Origin: Deltaproteobacteria bacterium
GTDB taxonomy: Bacteria; Myxococcota; Myxococcia; SLRQ01
Direction: 5' to 3'
NCBI GenBank assembly: GCA_007130885.1
Contig: SLRQ01000053.1
Coordinates: forward strand, 1-53,731
Length of the DNA: 53,731 nt
In this document: in pieces, positions 35,329-46,144 of the stretch
Layout: each line of letters begins with the position of its first letter
Position numbering within the stretch: the stretch's first letter is position 1
Position numbers and translations under genes: made by a program
The notes under the pieces: generated by a model
The model's database searches: none
What the model saw: the letters and a program-made list of their open reading frames with translations, nothing else
Told to the model about the DNA's origin: nothing

Positions 35329-35394
35329 TGTCGTCCTTTGTCACGGGCATCGTCGTCTAAGGTGTCCGTACGTTCTCGACAGAGCGGGACTTGA

Positions 35395-36720
<1,326 letters not shown>

Positions 36721-36865
36721 TTCTTTTGGCTCCAACTCTCTGAGCACGGAAGCTTCAGAGTTCGAATTGGCGGAAATCGCCCTCCACTGCGATGGCGGTC
36801 GGTTTTAGGTGCGGGATCGGTGCATTTGTTTGCGGAGGAGGCTGCTCTGTGAGACATTTTGTGTC

Positions 36866-38662
36866 ATGAGCAGGTGCGTTCGGCACGTTGTGGTTACGGT
36901 CTTCTCGGTGGCGCTTTTTTTGCCCACCGCCGTTTTGGCGAACGATGCATTGGAGCGCTACCAGACCATTCGGGACGATTACCTGGACTTGCGTGAAGAC
37001 CCGGAGCGACAGCGCTTCAGGCACAACTACCTTCGCATCCTGGATAGGTTCGAAGAGTTCGTCTCTGACCATCCCGATCACGAGCGAGCCCCGGCCGCTT
37101 TGTATAACTCTGGAAAGCTCGCATGGGATTTATACAAGGTGAGCCGCGTACCGGCTGATCTGCGACGTGCGCGAGAACTCTTCGTGCGTCTGGCCGACGC
37201 TTACCCCGAGGATGACCTCGCCGACGACGGCCTATTTTTGAGCGGGAGAATACTCGTAGAGCACGGAGGTGATGCCAGAGAGGCGTACGAGATCTTCAAA
37301 GCGGTCGTCGAAAGATTTCCCGCCGGAGATATGGTCCCAAAGGCTCGAGAGATGATCAGTCAGCTACAGGAGAGTTCGGCTCTCGAGCCCGCACCGGAAC
37401 CAAGTCGTGATGAGGTCGCCCGAGTGATAGCTCGGTCCGGCGGCTGGGAGGGACGGGTCGGAGGCGCTAGCGCCGTTGTGGGAAGGCCTTCGGTTGAGGC
37501 CAACCAAGGCTTCGTTCGAGTTTCACTGCCGATGACGGGACAGGTGCGGCACCGTCAAGGCGAGGTGCCGGCGGATCGAACTCGGGGTCTGCCTCGGCGT
37601 GTCTACCTCGATTTGCAGCCTGCGCGCATCGAAGGTCCGCCCGTGAGCGTACAGGGCGGCAAGACCTTGATTTCCGGAGTTCGCTTGGCGCAGTACACCA
37701 CCGATACCGTGCGTTTGGTGGTCGACCTCGTAAAGGATGATCCCGTGTCGCTGTTTCCTCTTCAAGCCGAGGATTCGCTGATCATAGACGTGACCGGTGA
37801 CACCAGGCCTACCTCTGATCCGATTCGGCTCGTCGCGGGTGTCGCCGCGAGACGCGCCGCCGGTACTTTGTCCGGGAAAGGGTCTTCATCGAAAGCCGAA
37901 AGCGACGCGGCTCGTCAAGTGAGAGATCGCCTGAAGCAGCCGCAGGAGGTCCCGCTGTCCGTACAGGCGGGGCTGAAGGTTCGCAGAGTGGTCATAGACC
38001 CAGGGCATGGGGGGCGTGATTATGGGGCGGTCGGGCCTACGGGCCTGCGGGAGAAGGATGTCACTTTGGACATCTCCAAGAGGCTTGGAGAACTGCTCGA
38101 CGACCATGGGCTGGAGGTCGTCTATACGCGTACCGACGATGTGTTCGTTGCCCTGGAAGACCGCACGGCCATTGCGAACCAAGAAAAAGCCGATCTTTTC
38201 ATATCAGTTCATGCCAACGCGGCATCTCGAGCTGACAGGCGCGGTATCAGCACCTATTACCTAGATGTGACGAGCGACAGATACGCAATGCGGCTCGCCG
38301 CAAGAGAAAACGCTACCTCCAAACGTTCCGTAGGCGAGCTTCAACTCATACTCGCGGACCTGGCGACTCGTCACAACACCGACGAGTCGGCGAGATTGGC
38401 GGAGCGTATTCAGGAGAATCTGGTCAGGACGATCTCGGAGCAGCATGGAGAGGTTAGGGATCTAGGCGTGCGTTATGCTCTCTTCTTCGTCTTGCTGGGA
38501 GCACGCATGCCGTCGGTGTTGGTGGAGACCAGTTTCATCTCCAACCCAAGGGAAGAGCGGCTCCTCGCCGACGAGGCCTACAGGGAGCATCTGTCAAGAG
38601 GCATCTTCGAAGGGGTGCTCGCGTTCATCGAGGACCGAAATCAGCTCGCGCTCGGGCTCTGA
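36866..38662 (+). CDS. N-acetylmuramoyl-L-alanine amidase (AmiC type: TPR-like, AMIN and amidase_3)
   Basis: A 598-aa secreted cell-wall hydrolase. A signal peptide (about 1-25, ending VLA) is followed by a TPR-like helical part (30-175), an AMIN domain (~205-315) that targets peptidoglycan or the septum, and an amidase_3 catalytic domain (~370-595). Zinc and catalytic residues are visible in VIDPGHGGRD, LREKD, ISVHANA and LVETSFISN. It should cleave the peptide stem from glycan, as in AmiB/AmiC at division. The N-terminal TPR extension is unusual. The start codon is uncertain because the Shine-Dalgarno is weak. Confidence 0.88.
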   Translation: MSRCVRHVVVTVFSVALFLPTAVLANDALERYQTIRDDYLDLREDPERQRFRHNYLRILDRFEEFVSDHPDHERAPAALYNSGKLAWDLYKVSRVPADLRRARELFVRLADAYPEDDLADDGLFLSGRILVEHGGDAREAYEIFKAVVERFPAGDMVPKAREMISQLQESSALEPAPEPSRDEVARVIARSGGWEGRVGGASAVVGRPSVEANQGFVRVSLPMTGQVRHRQGEVPADRTRGLPRRVYLDLQPARIEGPPVSVQGGKTLISGVRLAQYTTDTVRLVVDLVKDDPVSLFPLQAEDSLIIDVTGDTRPTSDPIRLVAGVAARRAAGTLSGKGSSSKAESDAARQVRDRLKQPQEVPLSVQAGLKVRRVVIDPGHGGRDYGAVGPTGLREKDVTLDISKRLGELLDDHGLEVVYTRTDDVFVALEDRTAIANQEKADLFISVHANAASRADRRGISTYYLDVTSDRYAMRLAARENATSKRSVGELQLILADLATRHNTDESARLAERIQENLVRTISEQHGEVRDLGVRYALFFVLLGARMPSVLVETSFISNPREERLLADEAYREHLSRGIFEGVLAFIEDRNQLALGL

Positions 38663-38712
38663 TTCCGGCGCAAGTAATCCAAAAAGCTGGATATCCAGGG
38701 TAACCTTACGAC

Positions 38713-39516
38713 ATGGGCCTACTAGACAAACTATTCGGGCGAGAGAAGACCGAGGAAGCCTACTTCGACTTACTCGTGGAATTGGGACAGCTGGTGGTGG
38801 CGTCGCCTCCTCGATCGGTCAAGCTTACCCGGATGGTGGGCGTTACCAGAGCCGCGGACGTATTGCAGCAGCGACGTGCCGAGCTGCAGCAAATCGAGGA
38901 GCAGATGGAGGACGAGGAGCAGCGTGTCCAGGCGGAGAACGAAGCAGAGGACCGTGAGCGCCCTGAATGCAAACGCCTCATCGAGATAAATCGCGCCGCG
39001 ATTCCAACAATTGAAAAGAGGGTGGCGGCCTTGAGAAAAAGCATTACGAGCCGGCAGGCCAACCTGCGCTACTTCCTGCGGGCCATGGAGGCGCAGGAAC
39101 AGAAGATAGCCTCGTACGAGGAAGCCGACGAGTACGAGAAGGCGGAATCCGAAAGAGAAGTGCTGAAGAAGCAAAGACTCGACCGTATGCGCCAAGAACG
39201 AGGGCTTCTCGAGGCGCAGGAAGAGATGGAGATGCACCTGCAAGACGAGGGGAGAGCCGGCGAAGGCCTGCGTGCCAAGATGCGTCTCGAGGAGATAGAC
39301 GAGAACCAGCGCGAGCGTTCCGAAGCCTTACGAGCGACTCTGAAGGAGTTGGACAAGCGGGCTGTGGAGAAGGAAGGTCAGATCGCCGAAACGGAAGAAG
39401 CTCTCGCTGAGGCTTTGGCGGAGGTCGGTGCGGAGGTTTACGCCTTGAGGCACCGAGACCGTCGCTTCGAGGAAATATACCCGGAGCTGGACGCACTGGC
39501 CGCCAAGCTCTCGTAA
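38713..39516 (+). CDS. Long coiled-coil protein of unknown function
   Basis: A 267-aa, Glu/Arg-rich protein, predicted mostly alpha-helical with heptads from ~55 to 250 and no signal peptide. The first 40 residues (MGLLDKLFGREKTEEAYFDLLVELG) form a small domain. The shape recalls PspA or the tail of cytoplasmic scaffolds, but no signature is found. It lies 50 bp after the amidase, so the two could be co-transcribed. Confidence 0.7.
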   Translation: MGLLDKLFGREKTEEAYFDLLVELGQLVVASPPRSVKLTRMVGVTRAADVLQQRRAELQQIEEQMEDEEQRVQAENEAEDRERPECKRLIEINRAAIPTIEKRVAALRKSITSRQANLRYFLRAMEAQEQKIASYEEADEYEKAESEREVLKKQRLDRMRQERGLLEAQEEMEMHLQDEGRAGEGLRAKMRLEEIDENQRERSEALRATLKELDKRAVEKEGQIAETEEALAEALAEVGAEVYALRHRDRRFEEIYPELDALAAKLS

Positions 39517-39595
39517 GTAGGAACACCTGCCAATTTCCTTCGAGAAAGCGCAACAGAGGGAAAAGATTGCAGGGTTTAATCGGATAGGACTTCGC

Positions 39596-39625
39596 TTGAC
39601 CCCCGTTGACCGGGACGAATACAAT
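39596..39625 (+). promoter_or_regulatory. Sigma-70 promoter upstream of rplC
   Basis: TTGACC, an 18-bp spacer and TACAAT. Both hexamers are close to consensus. Transcripts would have a ~130-nt leader. Confidence 0.6.
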
Positions 39626-39682
39626 CAGGCGAAGTAACCTTGGCGGTCGAATGTGCGGAAGAAACGGGAATTTTCCCCTAAT

Positions 39683-39707
39683 CCACGCTGGATAGCGTGG
39701 GTATTTT
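39683..39707 (+). promoter_or_regulatory. Attenuator-like hairpin in the rplC leader
   Basis: CCACGCT-GGAT-AGCGTGG (39683-39700) followed by GTATTTT looks like a weak terminator. A second hairpin, CAAGACC-CATC-GGTCTTG, lies at 39720-39737, 24 nt before the rplC ATG. Together they suggest regulation by leader RNA; whether the ribosomal protein binds it is unknown. Confidence 0.45.
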
Positions 39708-39761
39708 GGCGATGACGGTCAAGACCCATCGGTCTTGGTGGCGGTCGCAATGGAGAAAGAG

Positions 39762-40421
39762 ATGAAGAAGGGTTTGCTTGGGCGAAAAATTGGAATGACT
39801 CAAATCTTTGCCGAGGACGGCAAGTGTATCCCCGTTACGGTGGTGGAAGCGAAGCCGAACGTAGTGGTGTCACTACGAACACCGGAGCGTGATGGCTACG
39901 CGGCGGTGCAGCTGGGTTACGACGAGGCAAAGGAGAAGCATATCAGCCGGCCGGAGCTCGGGCATACCAAGAAAGCCGGGGTGCCGCCTTGTCGACATCT
40001 TCGAGAGGTTCGCGTCGGCGCGGATGATCTTCAAGGCGTGGAGGTCGGCTCACTTGTAGGCGTCGACATCTTCAGCACCGGCATGAAGGTGGACGCCACC
40101 GCCCAGAGCAAAGGCAAGGGCTTTCAAGGAGTGATGAAGCGGCACGGCATGAAGGGGATGAGGGCTACTCACGGTACTCATGAGTCACGCCGCAATCCCG
40201 GTTCGATTGGTAACTGCAAGTCACCTGGGCGGACCTTCAAGAACAAGCGTTTACCCGGACATATGGGTAACCGGCGAGTCACGACCCAGAACTTGGAGAT
40301 CGTCGAAGTCGACTCCGGCGAGAATGTACTGCTCGTGCAAGGCACAATTCCCGGCTCTCGGGGTGGTCTGGTGTTCCTTCGTCCCGCCATAAAGAGCACG
40401 GAAGGCAAGAGGACGGCTTGA
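39762..40421 (+). CDS. rplC: 50S ribosomal protein L3
   Basis: A 219-aa L3 of normal length; it helps shape the peptidyl-transferase centre. MKKGLLGRKIGMTQIF, the methylation-loop motif THGTHE, NPGSIGN, PGHMGN and VTTQNLEIV are present, so it looks functional. The ATG at 39762 has GGAG 6 nt before it and gives the usual L3 start. It stands alone: rpsJ, rplD, rplW and rplB, its S10-operon partners, are absent, and an unrelated lipoprotein gene follows. It may be a moved or second copy. Confidence 0.95.
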   Translation: MKKGLLGRKIGMTQIFAEDGKCIPVTVVEAKPNVVVSLRTPERDGYAAVQLGYDEAKEKHISRPELGHTKKAGVPPCRHLREVRVGADDLQGVEVGSLVGVDIFSTGMKVDATAQSKGKGFQGVMKRHGMKGMRATHGTHESRRNPGSIGNCKSPGRTFKNKRLPGHMGNRRVTTQNLEIVEVDSGENVLLVQGTIPGSRGGLVFLRPAIKSTEGKRTA

Positions 40422-40455
40422 TCTCGCAAATTTCAAGTCGCCAACCGGAGGTCTC

Positions 40456-42282
40456 ATGCTCAATGATATGAAACCCAATGTTCATCGGTCCGCCCTGGTG
40501 AGGTGCTGGAGCATTGGGCTCATGACCTTGCTTTTGTCCACGCTGGTATTTGCTTGCGGTAGCGATGATGGCCCACCGGCCCTGGGCCTTGGCGGGGACT
40601 GCTCTCAGTTCGGGGCCGAAGGTTGTGCCTCGGGGCTATGCTTGCGGCTCGATACGAGGACGGCCTACTGCACGCTGCCTTGTGACGTCGAGGAGCAAGA
40701 CTGCCCGGATGGCTACCTCTGTCAGCGCACCGCCAACCCCGATGGTGACCATTGCGTGCAGCGTGGCGCCGCGTGCAATGACGACGATGACTGTCCAGCC
40801 GGGCACAGATGCGATACGTCTCCCGGACCGGGAGAGGGTATCTGTTACATACCCGTCTCGAGGGAGCTTTGCGCTCCGTGCAACAGCCACCAACAGTGCC
40901 CTGAAGGAGGAGGATGCGTAAGGCTTTCCGAGACCACCGGTGAGCAGTTTTGCACGATACCATGTGGCGACGGCTGTCCGGACGGCTACTCATGCGTGGA
41001 GCTGCCCGATCTTGGTGAGCAGTGTTTTCCAGATCGACAGACCTGTGACCAAGGCCGGAGCATTTGCTCTTCTTGCCGTGGTGATGCCGAATGCGGCGGG
41101 TATCTGGACATGTGTGTTCAGAACCTTGCAAGCGGCGAGAGGTTCTGTGCCATCGACTGCGAGGGCCCGGATGGCGGTCCCCAGGATTCGGTATGCCCAC
41201 TCAATTTCTCCTGCATCGATCTTTCGGGAATCCATGCGGGGCCCTGGCAGTGTGTACCGAACGCTTCCACATGCGAAGGCTACTGCGACGCCGATCCCAA
41301 TGACGTCTCCTTGGCCGAGGCACAGTGCGGATTCGGCAGAATGTGTGACCCGGACACCAACACCTGCCTGGACGCGGACGATGGGCGTTTGTGCGCTCCA
41401 TGCGCCGATGATGACGACTGTCGCAAGATGGGAGAAGCCTCGGTCGGAAACCTGTGCATGGCGAACCGGCACACCGGTGAAACCTTCTGTGGAACACCTT
41501 GCGGTGAGGTGGAAGGCGGCGAGGAGGGAGAAGTCAGGGAGTGCCCATTGGGGTTCTCGTGTGTCGAGGTAGAGGCTCTCGGTGAGGCGATGCATCAGTG
41601 CTTGCCTACTCGCGGCACCTGTCGCGCCGGCACGGGTCGCCTGGGTGACGGATGCGGCAGCGAGGGAGCGATGGACTGTCTTTCCGGGATATGTCTCGAC
41701 TTTGGTCCCGTGGCACTGTGCTCCGCCCGGTGCACTACCGACGAAGATTGCGGCGCCGGAGGACATAACTATCAATGCTGCTGGATCTCTCCGGATCGGA
41801 AAGAGTTCGATTGTGGCCAAGAACCGGAGGATGAGGGGGTCTGTGCTCCCGTCGGAGGCCAGTTCGGTGATGACTGCGCGCCCGGACGGGCACCATGCCG
41901 TAGCGGCCTGTGCCTCGATATCGGCACTGCCCGGCTATGCACGCAGGACTGTGAGGTTGACGAGGATTGTCCGGAAAACTTTGTATGCCAGACCGGTCAG
42001 AGCACTCACCCGGAGCGCGACGAGATCAACATATGCTTCCCGGAAGGGGGAGGCGTTGTTGGAGCTGACTGCACCTTTGGTCCCGCTGCTTGTGGGTCAC
42101 GGCTCTGCATCTCGGTCGATTTTGGTGGAGAAAACGTTTGCACGGTGCCGTGCGGAGAGGACGGCTCGTGTCCAGTGGTGGGGGAGAGGGAAGAACAGTG
42201 GGTCTGTGACGAAAATGCCGAAACAGTCGATGATGAGGAGATGGCGGTTTGTGTGCCTCCGGCCCTTGCACCAGTCAACTGA
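40456..42282 (+). CDS. Cys-rich repeat lipoprotein (608 aa)
   Basis: Lipobox VFAC with Cys34, then about ten Cys-rich repeats (roughly 50-60 residues each) with short spacings such as CPDGYLC, CPEGGGC, CADDDDC. Such repeats resemble EGF-like or MYXO-CTERM-proximal Cys modules of myxobacterial surface proteins. It is likely anchored at the outer membrane with disulfides outside. It is the first gene of the right-end envelope block. The GGAGG before the ATG supports the start. Confidence 0.8.
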   Translation: MLNDMKPNVHRSALVRCWSIGLMTLLLSTLVFACGSDDGPPALGLGGDCSQFGAEGCASGLCLRLDTRTAYCTLPCDVEEQDCPDGYLCQRTANPDGDHCVQRGAACNDDDDCPAGHRCDTSPGPGEGICYIPVSRELCAPCNSHQQCPEGGGCVRLSETTGEQFCTIPCGDGCPDGYSCVELPDLGEQCFPDRQTCDQGRSICSSCRGDAECGGYLDMCVQNLASGERFCAIDCEGPDGGPQDSVCPLNFSCIDLSGIHAGPWQCVPNASTCEGYCDADPNDVSLAEAQCGFGRMCDPDTNTCLDADDGRLCAPCADDDDCRKMGEASVGNLCMANRHTGETFCGTPCGEVEGGEEGEVRECPLGFSCVEVEALGEAMHQCLPTRGTCRAGTGRLGDGCGSEGAMDCLSGICLDFGPVALCSARCTTDEDCGAGGHNYQCCWISPDRKEFDCGQEPEDEGVCAPVGGQFGDDCAPGRAPCRSGLCLDIGTARLCTQDCEVDEDCPENFVCQTGQSTHPERDEINICFPEGGGVVGADCTFGPAACGSRLCISVDFGGENVCTVPCGEDGSCPVVGEREEQWVCDENAETVDDEEMAVCVPPALAPVN

Positions 42283-42284
42283 TG

Positions 42285-42305
42285 TAGCCGGCGGTAGCCG
42301 GCTTT
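42285..42305 (+). terminator. Possible weak terminator hairpin
   Basis: AGCCGGC-GGTA-GCCGGCT (42285-42302) followed by only three T residues. It may pause or partly stop transcription between the Cys-rich lipoprotein and the VWA genes. Confidence 0.35.
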
Positions 42306-42360
42306 GATGCCAGCAGCCGGTTTCGAATACCGGTAGAGCACAGGAAACGGGAGACGACAA

Positions 42361-43779
42361 ATGATGGTTTGCGGATCATCGAGGTGGATTTTCGGTGTTG
42401 CACTCGCCGTGCTTGGGGCTCTCGTGCTTGGCTCGCCGATCGCTTGCGGTGATGCGGAACTCGTTCGTGTGCAACCGCCCTTTCAGGTCGTTGACGGAAC
42501 GCCAGGAGTCGACGACGGTCGTCCCGGCGCGGACTGGCGGGTTCCCGAGGTAAACCCGGACGACTTCATGAACAACGCGCCCTTGCAGGTGGACATGTTT
42601 CTGCAGGAGACGGTGCGAAAGGTCGATATTCTTTGGCTGGTGGACAACTCTCCCAAGATGAAGGACGCACAGGAGAGTCTCGCGGACAACTTCGAAATGT
42701 TCATCAACGACCTGGTTGGGGCCGATCCGCCAATCAACTATCATCTCGCAGTAGTAACCACCGACGCCGCAACTGAACGAGGACTGCTTCGCCAGCTAAT
42801 CGACTCCAATGAACAAGAGATAATGGGAGCCGATGGTAGGCCGTTGAGGTTTATCGCCTGCAATGACCCGGATCTCGATGAAGAGTGCAATGTTGGCTCC
42901 GAAGCCGATGCCGAAGAGATCTTCAAACAGACGGTGCAGGTGGGAGTCGAGGGCACGCCCATAGAGCGTGGGCTACTGGCTGTACAGCTGGCGTTGTCCG
43001 AACCCTTGCATTCCGGAGACAATGCGGGATTTCTTCGTGACGACGCGGCGCTCTACATGATTGCCATCAGCGAAGAGGACGACTCGTCCTGCCGGCCGTT
43101 TTTCAACGATCCGGCCACAAGCGAAACATTGCCGAATGACGCTCTGAACTACGAAGGTTGCAATTTCTATCCGGGTTGCAGGTGTGCCGATGATGATGAG
43201 CTTTTCTATGGCAGCGTGGAGTACTTCGTGAGGTTCTTCGAGGGGCTCAAGGGCTTCGGAAACGAGCACTTGGTTACACTAGCTACGATCGTGGCTGACG
43301 ATGAGCATGCGATCGTGCTCTGCCTTGATGACGAAGAGTGTCTCCAGCATGGTCAGTTCCGGGGCTGCCGTAACGATGAGCTGGACATCATGCCGATGTA
43401 TGCCCCGCGCTACATAGAGGTAGCCGCGAGGACGGGCGGTTCGCACATCTCGTTGTGCGAAGATGACTACGGGGAAGTTCTGGCGGACCTCGGATTCGCG
43501 GCATCCGGGCAGAGACGTTCCTTCGAGCTCTCGAGGCAACCCGCAAGCCCCGATCGCACGCCTATAGACGTAGTTATGGAACGACCTGATGACGATGGCG
43601 GCACGATAACCGAAGAGGTGCCTCATATATCCGAAGGCAACGGCGGGTGGGAGTACGTGCGTTGCGAGAGCGGAGAGTTCGTGAACGTAATACGCTTTCA
43701 CGGCGACTGGATTCCACCTGCCGGAGCATGGGTGAGGGTGACATACCTGGTCTCCGTGGGCGGGACTACAGCCTGCTAA
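42361..43779 (+). CDS. VWA-domain surface protein, paralog 1 with degenerate MIDAS
   Basis: A 472-aa secreted protein, ~45% similar by eye to the next gene along its length. The signal peptide ends near Cys29 (SPIAC); the lipobox is imperfect. A VWA-like domain starts at ~88. The metal-ion-dependent adhesion site DxSxS is altered: DNSPK at 95-99, with Lys instead of the last Ser, and the later Asp-bearing loop reads ISEEDD. Ten or more Cys suggest disulfides. It recalls Myxococcus CglB (gliding adhesin with a VWA domain), though no clear orthology can be shown here. Confidence 0.72.
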   Translation: MMVCGSSRWIFGVALAVLGALVLGSPIACGDAELVRVQPPFQVVDGTPGVDDGRPGADWRVPEVNPDDFMNNAPLQVDMFLQETVRKVDILWLVDNSPKMKDAQESLADNFEMFINDLVGADPPINYHLAVVTTDAATERGLLRQLIDSNEQEIMGADGRPLRFIACNDPDLDEECNVGSEADAEEIFKQTVQVGVEGTPIERGLLAVQLALSEPLHSGDNAGFLRDDAALYMIAISEEDDSSCRPFFNDPATSETLPNDALNYEGCNFYPGCRCADDDELFYGSVEYFVRFFEGLKGFGNEHLVTLATIVADDEHAIVLCLDDEECLQHGQFRGCRNDELDIMPMYAPRYIEVAARTGGSHISLCEDDYGEVLADLGFAASGQRRSFELSRQPASPDRTPIDVVMERPDDDGGTITEEVPHISEGNGGWEYVRCESGEFVNVIRFHGDWIPPAGAWVRVTYLVSVGGTTAC

Positions 43780-43863
43780 TGAGCTCCCTGTCTTTTCCTG
43801 GGCCGCGTCTTGCTGGGCGCGCATGGAGCATGCTATCAGCAACATAAACCAAACGAGGAGCGT

Positions 43864-45246
43864 ATGAGACGGTGCTCGACACCTGCCGTTGAAGTAACCA
43901 GCGCTCTCTGCGCCTTGATGATGGCCACGACTCTTCTGGTCGGATGCTCCGACGAGGGTTTGGTGGAGTACAGACGGCAGTACAAAGTGGTCGACGGATC
44001 TCCCGTAGTGGGAGAGGGAACATCGGCGGCCGACTACCGGGAGCCGGAGGTTGATCCCGACTCGTTCACCTACGGCCCGTCTATCCGCGTGGATGTATTT
44101 CAGCAAAGCTACGTGCGTAAGGTCGACATCCTGTGGATGGTCGACAACTCGCCCTCCATGGTCGATGTCCAAAGGAACCTGGAGCAGAACTTCGCGTCCT
44201 TCATAAGGGACCTGGCGGAGGCGGAGCCGGCCGTGGACTACCAGATAGGCGTGATTACGACCGACACGTTGCAAGAGGCCGGCGCCTTGAGGGAGATAGA
44301 AGGCCACCCCGGTACGCGGTTCATCGCCTGCAACTCGCCGGATTTCCAAAGTGAGTGCAACATTGGCAGCCTTGGTTACGCCCAGCAGGCCTTTAGGGAC
44401 ACTGTTGCGGTTGGTGCCTCTGGAGATCCCGTCGAGCGTGGGTTGCTAGCTGTTCACATGGCTCTTTCCGAGCCCATGATATCGACAAAGAACGCGGGCT
44501 TCTTGCGGGATGATGCCGCTCTTTACGTGATCGTCGTCAGTGACGAGGGAGATCTTTCGTGCGATCCGATCCTTTTCGACCCGCCCAGCGGTGACTATCG
44601 GGAGTGCACGACGTACCCTGACTGCCGTTGTGCCGACGAAGAGAATCTGGTCTTTGGTACAGTCGAGTACTTCGTGCGGTTCCTGAACGGCCTCAAGGGT
44701 TATGGTAAGGAGGAACTGGTAAGCGTGGCGGCTATCGTTGGAGACGACAGCGAAGAGTTGCGGCTTTGCTGGCAGCCCGCGCCCGGCGCGGAGGCCGTTT
44801 GCGGCTACTTCACGGGATGCGAGAATCCCAATATCGGCGAGCGCGGCATGCACGCCGTTTTCGCGCCGCGTTATACCGAGGTGGCGCAGCGCACTGGCGG
44901 GATTGCAGTTTCCATCTGCGAGGAAGACTATTCCGGGGCGCTGGAGGAGCTGGGCTTCAGGGTTTCTGGCCTTAGGAGGGATTTTGCGTTATCCAGGGTG
45001 CCCGTGGATCCGGAAGATACACCCTTTAGGGTTACGATGATAACAGAGGAGGATGGGCACCAGGTACGTACCTCGGTGCCGCACGTCGAGGACTCGGCGG
45101 ATGGTACGGGATGGAACTATGTTCCCTGCCGAGGGGCTGTCGCGGTAAACTACATCGAGTTCGATGGACGATGGGTTCCGCCTCCGCTGGCGCTCATCGA
45201 GGTTGTGTACACCGTGGATGCTGGAGGAGTGCTCGACTGCAACTGA
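43864..45246 (+). CDS. VWA-domain lipoprotein, paralog 2 with intact MIDAS
   Basis: A 460-aa lipoprotein with lipobox LVGC (Cys28). The VWA-like domain has the intact adhesion-site motif DNSPS at 94-98 and VVSDEGD further on, so it can bind Mg2+ and perhaps a ligand. Cys pattern and C-terminal region match the preceding gene, so the two arose by tandem duplication. The ATG at 43864 has GAGGAGCG upstream. Its role is likely surface attachment or signalling as for CglB-type adhesins; this is an inference from domain and context. Confidence 0.75.
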   Translation: MRRCSTPAVEVTSALCALMMATTLLVGCSDEGLVEYRRQYKVVDGSPVVGEGTSAADYREPEVDPDSFTYGPSIRVDVFQQSYVRKVDILWMVDNSPSMVDVQRNLEQNFASFIRDLAEAEPAVDYQIGVITTDTLQEAGALREIEGHPGTRFIACNSPDFQSECNIGSLGYAQQAFRDTVAVGASGDPVERGLLAVHMALSEPMISTKNAGFLRDDAALYVIVVSDEGDLSCDPILFDPPSGDYRECTTYPDCRCADEENLVFGTVEYFVRFLNGLKGYGKEELVSVAAIVGDDSEELRLCWQPAPGAEAVCGYFTGCENPNIGERGMHAVFAPRYTEVAQRTGGIAVSICEEDYSGALEELGFRVSGLRRDFALSRVPVDPEDTPFRVTMITEEDGHQVRTSVPHVEDSADGTGWNYVPCRGAVAVNYIEFDGRWVPPPLALIEVVYTVDAGGVLDCN

Positions 45247-45344
45247 CTTGCTTCTCGCCTTGCACCTATGCGAAAAGGCGATAGGGGATCACAAAAGCAA
45301 GTCGAAACAGGAAGAAATAGCACCACCCATTTCGGAGGAAGATC

Positions 45345-46121
45345 GTGAAGAGAAACGGATGTGTCCGACTGGCTCTCGTCATTGCCGTTGCAATGAGTAC
45401 ATGGACAGCGGCGGCGCAAACAGACCGGGAAGCGGTGGGTCCAAGCCGCGAGGTGGTGCAGGAGAGACTTTACGTCTTCGACGGCCGGTTCGATCTGTCG
45501 TTGATGGGTGGGGTTGCGATGAACCCCAAGCTCATCAACCATACTGCTTTTCTTTTCCGCCCAGCCTACCACATCACCGATGCTTGGTCGTTGGAGCTGA
45601 CCGGCGGGTACGTGCTCGCTCAGGAGAGACAGAACCTCACAAATCGCAATGAGGACAGCATCCGGGTGAGCATGGCGGCCGACCCGACGCTCGACAACGA
45701 GTTCGCCGACATGGGACAAATGGAGTGGGTGGCCCACGGCGGCATTCGGTGGTCCCCCATTTACGGTAAGCTGAATCTCGCGGCCGAGATACCGGTACAC
45801 TTCGGAGCATACGCCTCCGTAGCCGGTGGAGTGGCGGGTGTACGCAGGGTGTCTCTTGCTGATTGCAGCAGTGTGACCCCCGGTGACGACGGTTTCGTCC
45901 GCTACGATTGCCATACGACCGAGGATGTGAAACCCAGCCTGGGCATGGCGGTCGGCCTTCGCTTTTACATTGCGAATTGGTTTGCGGTACGGACCGAGCT
46001 TAGCAACTTCATGTTTCCCGATGAGTACCGTTTGAACTTCCGTAATCCCGCGGAGATGGAGGAGGTCACCGGTATCACATCGTTGCTCATGTTCCTTGGT
46101 GGCGTGAGCTTCTACTTTTGA
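45345..46121 (+). CDS. Outer-membrane beta-barrel protein (GltA/NfsA- or GltB/NfsB-like)
   Basis: A 258-aa protein with signal peptide (cleavage after AAA near 23) and alternating beta-strands ending in the C-terminal aromatic FYF typical of outer-membrane barrels. A shared SPIYGK motif (~132-138) also occurs in the next gene. It belongs to the short deltaproteobacterial outer-membrane beta-barrel domain family to which the Myxococcus Glt and Nfs barrels belong. The GTG start at 45345 has GGAGGAAG in front. It lies 98 bp after the VWA lipoprotein. Confidence 0.7.
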   Translation: MKRNGCVRLALVIAVAMSTWTAAAQTDREAVGPSREVVQERLYVFDGRFDLSLMGGVAMNPKLINHTAFLFRPAYHITDAWSLELTGGYVLAQERQNLTNRNEDSIRVSMAADPTLDNEFADMGQMEWVAHGGIRWSPIYGKLNLAAEIPVHFGAYASVAGGVAGVRRVSLADCSSVTPGDDGFVRYDCHTTEDVKPSLGMAVGLRFYIANWFAVRTELSNFMFPDEYRLNFRNPAEMEEVTGITSLLMFLGGVSFYF

Positions 46122-46144
46122 TTGATGCGAAGGATAGAGCTGCG

